This document shows, in pieces, positions 17,031-24,316 of a stretch of DNA of 64,000 bases; the first letter of the stretch is position 1; each line of letters opens with the position of its first letter. Position numbers and translations under genes: made by a program. The DNA is taken from the NCBI GenBank assembly GCA_009846005.1, contig VXYL01000067.1, positions 1-64,000 on the forward strand. The letters run 5' to 3'. The stretch is from Gammaproteobacteria bacterium (GTDB lineage Bacteria > Pseudomonadota > Gammaproteobacteria > Pseudomonadales > Azotimanducaceae). The notes under the pieces were generated by a model. The model was not told the DNA's origin and ran no database searches. It saw only the letters and a list, made by a program, of their open reading frames with translations.

Positions 17031-18341
17031 ATGCTCGTCCTCGACATCAACGACGCCGAGATCACGTTGAGGCGAAACGGCGAGGAACTCTACCGGCAGC
17101 CTGGCGTCGCGAACGTCGCGCCCAAGACCACGGTCCTCGGCAACGAAGCCCTCGCCTGCTCCAGACTCCACCCCCAACAATCGCACAACGAGTTCTGGCA
17201 ACGTCTCAACGCCGATCCCGTAACGCCCCATGGACGTGGTGTGGCCAATCAAGCGGACCTGGTCTACCTGCAGCTACAGCAACTGCGCGCTGCATCGGGT
17301 GAAAAGCGTCCTGCGGTGATCGTCGTCGCCCCTTCCGCAGTGACCAACGATCAGTTCGCGGTTCTCCTCGGTATCGCGGCCGAGGCCGGATTCGTCGTGC
17401 ACGCCATCGTCGATGCCTCCGTTGCGGCCGCCAGCCGGGAGACCTGGGATGGCTCCTGCGGGGTTCTCGACGTTGCTCTGCAACGGGCGACCGTCACGCG
17501 CGTCGAACGGAAGGACACCGACGCCGGGCCGGTCGTGCGCCGTGGGTCGGTCGACGAGATTCCCGCCGCGGGATTCGCCGGCCTCGTCGAGGGCTGGATC
17601 GACGTCGTCGCCGACCGCTTCGTCGACGGTACCCGATTCGACCCGCTTCGGATCGCCAACACGGAACAACAGGTCTTCGACCAACTCCTGGCCGGGATCG
17701 ACACCGGTGCGGCGGAATTCGCCATCGAGGTGAATCACCACGACGTCACACGCCGGGTGAGCGTGTCACGGCACGCCCTCGCGCAGAAGTCGACACAGCG
17801 CTACGAGTTGCTGGCGCGTGCGTTGGGCGGTGCCGGCACGCTTGCGGTCAGTCATCGCGTGCTGCGCCTGCCGGGGCTCGCCGGTTTTCTGCAGGAAGCC
17901 GGCCACCAACTCCTTCCCCTGGCCCCGGACGCCATCGATGCCGCCGTTCGGGAGCGGGCCACCGACATACTGCCTCGGGAGGGAGATGCCGGCGCGACCC
18001 CGGGTGCCCGTCTGATCGCCGCTCTCCCCGCCTCGGGGGGTTCATCCGCGACCGCTACGGCGGCCCAAAGGCCTACCCATGTGCTGTGCAATGCGCTGGC
18101 CATACCGTTGCTCGGCGAGGTCAGCGCCAGCGAGCATCCGGCGTTCCGGCCCGGGTCTCCGAACTTTCGGATCAAGCGGGGCGAGCACGGCACTTCGGTG
18201 GTTCCGGCTCCGGACGCCGCCATCTCGTTGAACGGCATGCCGATCGACTTCGAACATCCCGCAGCGGCGGGCGATACCATCGACAGCGGCGATCTCGCCT
18301 TCCACCTGATTGCCGTCGTGGACGGCGAAGAAGATGGCTAA
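17031..18341 (+). CDS. Actin/Hsp70-like protein with FHA-like C-terminus
   Basis: A 436-residue soluble protein that starts 1 bp after the channel gene. The N-terminal 250 residues have the alternating beta/alpha look of the actin-ATPase (Hsp70/FtsA/PilM) fold: MLVLDINDAEITLRRNGEEL, VIVVAPSAVTNDQFAVLLGIAAEAGF, then HAIVDASVAAAS, and WDGSCGVLDVALQRATVTRV. The C-terminal 90 residues resemble an FHA domain (FRIKRGEHGTSVVPAPDAA, ISLNGMPIDFEHPAAAGDTI). No signal peptide or membrane segment is present, so it is cytoplasmic. It may sense nucleotide or phospho-threonine state and gate the channel. The fold call is by eye and moderate. Confidence 0.6.
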   Translation: MLVLDINDAEITLRRNGEELYRQPGVANVAPKTTVLGNEALACSRLHPQQSHNEFWQRLNADPVTPHGRGVANQADLVYLQLQQLRAASGEKRPAVIVVAPSAVTNDQFAVLLGIAAEAGFVVHAIVDASVAAASRETWDGSCGVLDVALQRATVTRVERKDTDAGPVVRRGSVDEIPAAGFAGLVEGWIDVVADRFVDGTRFDPLRIANTEQQVFDQLLAGIDTGAAEFAIEVNHHDVTRRVSVSRHALAQKSTQRYELLARALGGAGTLAVSHRVLRLPGLAGFLQEAGHQLLPLAPDAIDAAVRERATDILPREGDAGATPGARLIAALPASGGSSATATAAQRPTHVLCNALAIPLLGEVSASEHPAFRPGSPNFRIKRGEHGTSVVPAPDAAISLNGMPIDFEHPAAAGDTIDSGDLAFHLIAVVDGEEDG

Positions 18342-19422
18342 CGCGTCCGGGCGCCGGTTCAACGTCTTTTCGTTATCGTTTCTCGACGTGATGTCGTGCG
18401 GGTTCGGCGCCGTGGTGCTGGTCTTTCTGATCATCAACCACCGTATCGACGACGAGGCCAAGGATGTCGACCCGGAACTGCTCTCGGAATCTCGCTTCTT
18501 GGATATTCAGATTCTCACCGGCGAGAAGAACCTCGTGGATCTCCAGCAACTCTTGGAGGACAGGCGCAAACGGGTCGCCGAGGCCAATCGTGAATTGCTC
18601 GCATTGATCGAGGACCGTGACAGACGGCTCGAGGATCTCGAAGAACTCGATGCGCGCACCGCCGCAGAGCGCGAAAGCGTCGAGGAACTGACGTCAGACG
18701 TCGAGTCGCGGGAACAGGACGTGAAGCGGCTGCAAGAGGAGGAGCAACTGCTCGCCGGCAACAGGCTGCGGGAGATCAAGGGAGAAGGAGACCGCCAGTA
18801 CCTGACCGGCCTCTACGTGGGGGGCACCCACATCCTGATCGCCCTCGATGCCTCCGCCAGCATGCTCGACGAAACGATCGTACAGGTGATCCGGCGCCGG
18901 AACATGTCCCGGCAAAGGCAGCTGACGGCCCCCAAGTGGGTACGAGCCCGGAAGACAGTTGACTGGTTGGCCGCCCAGATTCCCCTCGACAGCAACTTTC
19001 AAACCGTCGTCTACGGCGACGAGGCGAGGTTCGTCCTGCCAGAGACGGCCTGGATACCGGTTACCGAGGCAGCGGCCCTCCACGACACGTTCGAGAGGCT
19101 TGGCGAGATCGTGCCCGCGGGCGGGACCAATCTCGAAGGCCTGTTCGAACTCATCGGCGAGATGCGTCCTCTACCCGACAACGTATTCCTGGTAACCGAC
19201 GGGCTGCCCACTCGCTCCAACAGGAAACCGCGGTCCTCGACGGTCGACGGTCGGCAGCGGGTCAGGCTCTTCAACGACGCCGCCAGGCTATGGCCGACCG
19301 GCGTTCCGGTCAACGTGATCATGTTTCCCATGGAGGGGGACTGGAAGGCATCGGCGGCGTATTGGTACCTGGCCGCGAGAAGCGGCGGCACCTACATGTC
19401 GCCGTCGAGGGACTGGCCGTGA
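18334..19422 (+). CDS. VWA-domain protein with ExbD/TolR-like anchor (1)
   Basis: A 362-residue protein; ATG 18334 overlaps the preceding gene by 8 bp. A short basic tail is followed by one transmembrane helix, SLSFLDVMSCGFGAVVLVFL, whose Asp18 sits where ExbD and TolR carry the proton-binding Asp (FIDVMLVLL). A long charged coiled coil spans about residues 45-140, then a von Willebrand A domain with the metal site DASAS (ALDASASMLDE), the threonine segment GGTNLEG and the strand NVFLVTDGLPT. It would be the energised rod and ligand-binding head of the channel complex, with the head in the periplasm. Confidence 0.82.
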   Translation: MANASGRRFNVFSLSFLDVMSCGFGAVVLVFLIINHRIDDEAKDVDPELLSESRFLDIQILTGEKNLVDLQQLLEDRRKRVAEANRELLALIEDRDRRLEDLEELDARTAAERESVEELTSDVESREQDVKRLQEEEQLLAGNRLREIKGEGDRQYLTGLYVGGTHILIALDASASMLDETIVQVIRRRNMSRQRQLTAPKWVRARKTVDWLAAQIPLDSNFQTVVYGDEARFVLPETAWIPVTEAAALHDTFERLGEIVPAGGTNLEGLFELIGEMRPLPDNVFLVTDGLPTRSNRKPRSSTVDGRQRVRLFNDAARLWPTGVPVNVIMFPMEGDWKASAAYWYLAARSGGTYMSPSRDWP

Positions 19423-20396
19423 TCCGCCGGCGCGGTCTTGAGGAAATCGGGTTGTCGTTCCTCGACGTCATCTGCTGCGGGTTCGGCGCGATCATCCTGC
19501 TCCTGATGATCGTAAAGACGGTCGAGCCGATCCTCATCGAGGATCCGATGATCACCCGGGAGGGTCTGGTGCAGAAACGCGAGGAGCTGAACGAGATCCT
19601 CGGTGAGACCCGAATCCTGAAACGCCAACTCACCGACGAGGAGCGGCAGTTAACGCGTGAATTCGCCGAACTTGCGAAGGTGGAACGCGACATCAACGAC
19701 ATCCTCGGGCGCTACCGCGCTACTGAGGAGGAAGCCGAATTCCAGCAGTCGGCAAGACAGCGCCTGGTCACGGCCAAGCAATCCCTCACCGCCGAGATGG
19801 AGCGCCTGCTGGGAATCGACTTCGTGCGCGCGAGCAACACGATCGGCGGGGTCACGGTGGACAGCGAATACATCATCTTCGTGATCGACACGTCGGGAAG
19901 CATGCAACAGTGGGCGTGGCGCGCGGTGCAGCGCAAGGTCCGGGAGGCGCTCGACATCTATCCCCGCGTCAAGGGCATACAGGTCATGAACGACATGGGC
20001 GACTACATGTTCCCCGCGTACGCCGGACGTTGGATTCCCGACACTCCCGGCCGGCGACGGGACATGCTGCGTACACTGGCGGGATGGAGCCCGAACTCGA
20101 ATTCGAGCCCCGTGGAAGGCATCCAGGCGGCGATCAATACCTTCTATGCCAGCGACAAGAAGATCAGCATCTACGTGTTCGGCGACGACTTCTCCGGAAG
20201 GTCTATCGAGCGAATCGTGGATACCGTCGACCAGATAAACCGCGTTGTGGAAGACGGCAGCCGGCGCGTGCGGATTCACGCCGTCGGCTTTCCAGTGCGT
20301 TTCGGGGCCGCTTCCGGCGACCGGTTCGCCGCTCTCATGCGCGAACTGACCTTCCGCAACAACGGAACCTTTGTCGGCCTGTCGACTTTCGAGTAG
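19419..20396 (+). CDS. VWA-domain protein with ExbD/TolR-like anchor (2)
   Basis: A 325-residue paralogue of the preceding protein; its GTG at 19419 overlaps the preceding TGA. Architecture is the same: helix IGLSFLDVICCGFGAIILLL with Asp16, a coiled coil (about residues 45-135, EELNEILGETRILKRQLTDE), then a VWA domain with a canonical metal site DTSGS (FVIDTSGSMQQWAW) and the later segment SSPVEGIQAAINTFYA. Identity to the first VWA protein outside the helix looks low. The two may form a heteromeric rotor or piston partner for the channel subunit. Confidence 0.82.
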   Translation: MIRRRGLEEIGLSFLDVICCGFGAIILLLMIVKTVEPILIEDPMITREGLVQKREELNEILGETRILKRQLTDEERQLTREFAELAKVERDINDILGRYRATEEEAEFQQSARQRLVTAKQSLTAEMERLLGIDFVRASNTIGGVTVDSEYIIFVIDTSGSMQQWAWRAVQRKVREALDIYPRVKGIQVMNDMGDYMFPAYAGRWIPDTPGRRRDMLRTLAGWSPNSNSSPVEGIQAAINTFYASDKKISIYVFGDDFSGRSIERIVDTVDQINRVVEDGSRRVRIHAVGFPVRFGAASGDRFAALMRELTFRNNGTFVGLSTFE

Positions 20397-20405
20397 GCTC
20401 TCATC

Positions 20406-21209
20406 GTGGTGGTTTGGAACGACTCACGCATGGCCGAGCACTCAGTCCCGGCCAACGCTTCGCAGGGATGGCTCCGGTGCCGTCCTGCAAAGCGCCACGG
20501 TCGAACCGCAACCGTTGTGTGTGGCCCAGTGGTGCTGTTGGTCGGCGCGATGCTGCTCGGAGGCTGCAAGGGTGGCGCTTCCATCACCGTCGACGCGACC
20601 GTGCCGAGGCCCCTGGTCGATCCCATTCGAGCCTCGATGGGGGTCTACTTCGACGATGCCCTCGTCAACTACGTCCACGAGGAAGAGCTGGAAGAGTACG
20701 GTGCCTACCGTCTCGACATCGGGGCATCCCAGGCGCCGGTCTTCGCGCGCGTATTCGATGCCATGTTCCAAGACGTCGTCCGGGTTGAGCCTGCGAATCC
20801 AGACGGCGCCAAGGGCACTCCTCCCAATGAACCGGAGCCAACTGCCAAGTCCATCCGCTTCGTTGGAACCGACGGGTCGTCCCCGGTGATCGCGGGCATC
20901 ATCGCGCCGTCCATCGAAGAGGTGCAGTTCGCAATTCCCAACCAGACCGGCGGCGACTTCTACGAGGTCTGGATTCGTTACAAGCTCACTCTGTTCGATA
21001 GGGGCGGACACAGCCTCGGTGAACTGCCCGTGATCGGCTATGGAAAAGCCAACGAGCGCAATTTCAGCCAGTTGGGCCAGCAGACGCCGGCCCTCCACGA
21101 AGCAACCACCTGGGCCCTGCGGGGCGCAGCGGCGGAGCTATCGTTGCGGTTCCGTGACCAAGTGCAAGTCCAGGACTGGCTTGCCGCCATCGGTGTCGAG
21201 CCAAAATAG
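20406..21209 (+). CDS. Lipoprotein of the envelope cluster
   Basis: A 267-residue frame from GTG 20406; ATG 20430 is an alternative. A hydrophobic stretch ending GAMLLGGC (Cys near residue 54) is a lipobox. The mature part includes ASMGVYFDDALVNYVHEEEL, a pattern seen in lipoproteins that bind or stabilise envelope complexes, and ends with a helical segment HEATTWALRGAAAELSLRF. The family is not recognised. It lies 9 bp after the second VWA gene. Confidence 0.7.
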   Translation: MVVWNDSRMAEHSVPANASQGWLRCRPAKRHGRTATVVCGPVVLLVGAMLLGGCKGGASITVDATVPRPLVDPIRASMGVYFDDALVNYVHEEELEEYGAYRLDIGASQAPVFARVFDAMFQDVVRVEPANPDGAKGTPPNEPEPTAKSIRFVGTDGSSPVIAGIIAPSIEEVQFAIPNQTGGDFYEVWIRYKLTLFDRGGHSLGELPVIGYGKANERNFSQLGQQTPALHEATTWALRGAAAELSLRFRDQVQVQDWLAAIGVEPK

Positions 21210-21221
21210 AGGAGCGGCGCA

Positions 21222-21935
21222 ATGAAGTTCCCAGAACAGCCCCGCGACCGTAGCCCCGCATTCTTGGTCGCTGTTTGCCTTGCTGCCGGACTGGCGTCGG
21301 TCGGATGCGTCCAAACCACTGTCCAAGAGGTGCGACAGGCGGATACACGGATCGGAAGCGGTGAATCCATCGTCATCCTGTCCCGCAAACACAAGACCCA
21401 GGGCGAGACGGAGGACGATTTCGTGACTTGCGTGAGCGACGCCGTCAACCGTGGCGACGGCGCATTGCCGATCTTGAGCGAACGCGAATTCGTCGATGCC
21501 ACGTTTCCCTGGTTCGAGCCCCGAACCGCACCGCTCAACATGGAGGATCTCGCGACGGTCATCGCCCGCCCGCTCCTCTCCAGACGAATCGACGAGATCG
21601 GCGTTCGCTACCTGGTCTGGATCGAAGGGACCACCGAACGCACCGACGAGAGCGGCAGCCTCAACTGCACGATCTTCTCCGGCGGCATACCGGCCTGCTT
21701 CGGCTTCCTGTCCTGGGAGAGCGGCTCCAACTACGAGGCATCCGTTTGGGACGTCGAACGCGGCATGACCGTGGGCACGTTGAGTTCCGAGGCAGCGGGC
21801 ACGAGCTTCGTCCCCGCCGTCGTCGTGCCGATCCCTGTCATCGCCCGGGTCCGCGAAAAGGCGTGTGCCAACCTGTCCGCCCAGATCAAGACGTTCATCC
21901 ACCCGGACATGGCTTCGATGCCGCCGGAAGGCTGA
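21222..21935 (+). CDS. Lipoprotein, last gene of the envelope cluster
   Basis: A 237-residue protein with GAGGAGCG upstream. The signal FLVAVCLAAGLASVGC (Cys29) is a clear lipobox. The mature part contains ESIVILSRKHKTQGETEDDF, a nucleotide-fold-free alpha/beta pattern (VTCVSDAVNRGDGALPILSE, RYLVWIEGTTERTDESGS) and a hydrophobic glycine/valine segment near the end. I do not recognise it. The convergent methyltransferase gene ends 8 bp away, so the cluster stops here. Confidence 0.72.
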   Translation: MKFPEQPRDRSPAFLVAVCLAAGLASVGCVQTTVQEVRQADTRIGSGESIVILSRKHKTQGETEDDFVTCVSDAVNRGDGALPILSEREFVDATFPWFEPRTAPLNMEDLATVIARPLLSRRIDEIGVRYLVWIEGTTERTDESGSLNCTIFSGGIPACFGFLSWESGSNYEASVWDVERGMTVGTLSSEAAGTSFVPAVVVPIPVIARVREKACANLSAQIKTFIHPDMASMPPEG

Positions 21936-21942
21936 AACCCGA

Positions 21943-22608
21943 TCACTTCGGGGGCCGAATCTCGAGCACCTCGCCGGTGGTCCGGGAAGGTTCAACCGCG
22001 TACCACCCCTTCAGGATGACCCGCCAGGACTGTTTCGCGCACAGGTCGGCCAGTTCGTAGAACGTCGGACGTCCGGGATCGGTGATCACGAAGCGCTTCA
22101 CGCCGCCTTCCAAGGCGCGGCGTACGACGCCGAACAAGGGCTTGACCATGCTGTCCCAAAAGCAGATGTCCGAGCCGATGACAAGCTGCGCCCGGCCCAG
22201 GCATTCCGGGGTCAGGTTGTTGAAGTTGCCCTCCATCGGCGCGACCTTGACGTCGTTCAACGCGGCAATGACCTCGAGGAAGGGAAATACGTTGCTGTCG
22301 AGGTCGACCCCGGTGACCCTTGCCTTGAAGCGCCGGGCGCAGAACACCCCGCCCGGTCCCCAGCCGCAGCCGAGCTCCATGACGCGCACGCCGCGGCGGG
22401 GAGGGTGGTGGAGCAGGTAGTCCATCAGCAGGAAACTCGACCGCCAGGCCTTGTTGCCGTGGATCGAGGGTTCGTAGACGCGCCTAAGGCGCCGGATCAG
22501 CCGGTGCTGCGACGAAAGCAGGTAGATCCCATACGCCCGGTACATATGCTCCTCCGGGATGCGTTCGAGTTCGGGCATGTGGGTTCCATCGAGGACTACG
22601 TGCAGCAT
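21943..22608 (-). CDS. Class I SAM-dependent methyltransferase
   Basis: A 221-residue protein. The SAM-binding motif is VRVMELGCGWGPGGVFCARR with the acidic motif II in VTGVDLDSNV, and motif IV region LVIGSDICFWDSM resembles the lysine/protein N-methyltransferase (methyltransferase 16) group. The substrate is unknown. The start at ATG 22608 has AAGGA ten bases upstream; a TTG eight codons earlier is possible. Confidence 0.82.
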   Translation of the reverse strand: MLHVVLDGTHMPELERIPEEHMYRAYGIYLLSSQHRLIRRLRRVYEPSIHGNKAWRSSFLLMDYLLHHPPRRGVRVMELGCGWGPGGVFCARRFKARVTGVDLDSNVFPFLEVIAALNDVKVAPMEGNFNNLTPECLGRAQLVIGSDICFWDSMVKPLFGVVRRALEGGVKRFVITDPGRPTFYELADLCAKQSWRVILKGWYAVEPSRTTGEVLEIRPPK

Positions 22609-22684
22609 CTTAGCCGCGTCCTTGCGGCGCAAGAAAGGGCATCGGCCTGCACTTGGACCATGTCGGGGGGCAGCCCCGATCAGG

Positions 22685-23446
22685 CTACGTCAGATACGCG
22701 ACTTGGATGTTGGCGCCTAAGTTCACCGCCGCGTGGATGGCCAACGGCACCACCAAGGAACCCGTGCGGTGCCTTGCGATGCCGAGGAGGATCCCTAGAA
22801 CGAAGATCTGGGTGATCTCGTAGGCGCCGTACTGCAGGTGGATCGCGGCCCATACCACAGCCGTGACGAGAATCGCGCCGACCACGCCGAGCTTCGAATG
22901 GGCGAGCCCCCGGAACAGGAAACCCCTGAAGAACGTCTCCTCGAACAACGGTGCGGCCACGACCGTCGCAAACACAAGGACGAGGGGCGCTTTCGCGTTG
23001 GCCCACACGTCCACCCACCAATCGTTGACCACGTCGCGGCCGAGCAGCATGGATATCGCGTCCATCGCAGCAACGACGACCAGAGCCAACACAATCCAAA
23101 TCAATAGCTCCTGCCATCGCGGCGCGCGGAGCGCCAGGTACTCGCGCACCGTCGCACCCTGGCGCAAGCGCACAAGGAGCAGTATGAGCGCCGTGCAACC
23201 GAAGCCCGATACGAACAACGCCGCGGCGAGATACTCCGCGTTCGTCGCCAGCGCCGCGATTGCCTCCGAGCCGGCGTCCCCCGCGATCATCGCGGAGATG
23301 ACGAAGGGGACAATCGCCGCCAGCTCCAGCAGGAGGAAAGCCACGAGCACCCCCGCGCCCAAGCCCGCCGTCGCCCAGAACCCCCAAGGTCGCCACGGCG
23401 TAGCCCCGGCTCCGGTCGCGATCGAGTCGTCGTTGTCCGTCATCAT
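22685..23446 (-). CDS. CPBP-family intramembrane metalloprotease
   Basis: A 253-residue polytopic protein of the CPBP/Rce1 family. The glutamate motif is at Glu169-Glu170 and Arg174 (PLFEETFFRGFLFRG), the second motif has His203 (VVWAAIHLQYG), and the third contains VPLAIHAAVNLGANIQ. Members are prenyl-protease-like enzymes or bacteriocin-immunity factors. In-frame sequence further upstream overlaps the divergent ABC gene and is not part of the protein. The divergent neighbour is an ABC exporter, so a role in handling an exported peptide is possible but unproven. Confidence 0.88.
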   Translation of the reverse strand: MMTDNDDSIATGAGATPWRPWGFWATAGLGAGVLVAFLLLELAAIVPFVISAMIAGDAGSEAIAALATNAEYLAAALFVSGFGCTALILLLVRLRQGATVREYLALRAPRWQELLIWIVLALVVVAAMDAISMLLGRDVVNDWWVDVWANAKAPLVLVFATVVAAPLFEETFFRGFLFRGLAHSKLGVVGAILVTAVVWAAIHLQYGAYEITQIFVLGILLGIARHRTGSLVVPLAIHAAVNLGANIQVAYLT

Positions 23447-23479
23447 TGAATCCGCTTTCCCGAGGTTGATCTCGAACTG

Positions 23480-23485
23480 TACAAT
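23480..23485 (+). promoter_or_regulatory. Possible -10 element of the ABC exporter
   Basis: TACAAT lies only six bases before the ATG of the ATPase gene, so a transcript starting at the usual distance would have almost no leader. The -35 region is not clear. Leaderless translation would fit, but the element may be fortuitous. Confidence 0.3.
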
Positions 23486-23491
23486 GATCGC

Positions 23492-24295
23492 ATGAACGCA
23501 AGCGCCGAAACCGCCGTCGAGACGTTTCGGCTGTGTCGCCAATTCGGCGATCTTCGCGCGGTGGACAACCTCGATCTTCGCGTTGAACCGGGAACCCTGT
23601 ACGGATTTCTCGGTCGCAATGGCGCCGGCAAGTCTACGACCATCAAGATGCTCACCGGCCTCCTGGCACCGTCGTCCGGCACCATCCGGATGCTCGGCAG
23701 GAACCCCTTGGATCCCGTTGAGACGATCGACGTGAAGCGCCGCGTCGGCGTCGTTCCGGAAGACCTCGCCTTGTACGACCTCTTGACCGGTCGGGAGAAC
23801 CTGACTTTCGTCGGTCGGATGTACCGCGTCGACCGCGACGTGGCGCAAGACCGCATCGACGAGCTCTTCGCCCTGCTCGAACTCGGCATCGACGCAAGCG
23901 AGGAGAAACGACTGGTCATCGACTACTCGCATGGGATGAAGAAGAAGCTTGCCTTGGCCGCGGCACTCATTGCCAATCCCGAGCTGCTGTTTCTCGACGA
24001 ACCCTTCGAGGGTGTCGACGCGGTGACTTCGAGGGTGATCCGCGACCTGCTCAGGCGCGTTGCGGAGCAAGGTGCGACGATCTTCATCACATCCCACGTG
24101 TTGGAAATCGTGGAACGACTGTGCAGCCACGTCGGAATCATCGACCGAGGGCGGCTCGTGGCCCAGGCGCCACTCTCGGAAATCCAACAGACGAGTACGC
24201 TGGAAGAGACCTTTCTCGCCAAGGTGGGCTCCACGGAGGACGTACGCGCCAACCTGAGTTGGCTGGACGAGGGCGAAGACGGTTCCTCCAGCTGA
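23492..24295 (+). CDS. ABC transporter ATP-binding protein (exporter type)
   Basis: A 267-residue ATPase. Walker A is FLGRNGAGKSTTIKMLTGLL, the signature is a variant YSHGMKKKLALAAAL, Walker B is PELLFLDEPFEGVD, and the switch His is in FITSHVLEIVERL. It is of the ABC-2 export class (CcmA-like), and the permease gene starts 21 bp downstream. The pair would export a small molecule, lipid or peptide; the cargo is not evident. Confidence 0.93.
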   Translation: MNASAETAVETFRLCRQFGDLRAVDNLDLRVEPGTLYGFLGRNGAGKSTTIKMLTGLLAPSSGTIRMLGRNPLDPVETIDVKRRVGVVPEDLALYDLLTGRENLTFVGRMYRVDRDVAQDRIDELFALLELGIDASEEKRLVIDYSHGMKKKLALAAALIANPELLFLDEPFEGVDAVTSRVIRDLLRRVAEQGATIFITSHVLEIVERLCSHVGIIDRGRLVAQAPLSEIQQTSTLEETFLAKVGSTEDVRANLSWLDEGEDGSSS

Positions 24296-24316
24296 CCGGA
24301 AACCCGCTTCGCAACC

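Noticed and set aside
8480-21935. Zorya defence system or type VI secretion locus
   Set aside because: A MotA-like channel and FHA-like protein are suggestive, but there are no ZorC/ZorD or helicase/nuclease genes and no TssB/TssC/Hcp/VgrG.
23447-24187. N-terminal extension of the CPBP protease
   Set aside because: The extension runs through the oppositely oriented ABC ATPase gene; the protease fold is complete without it.
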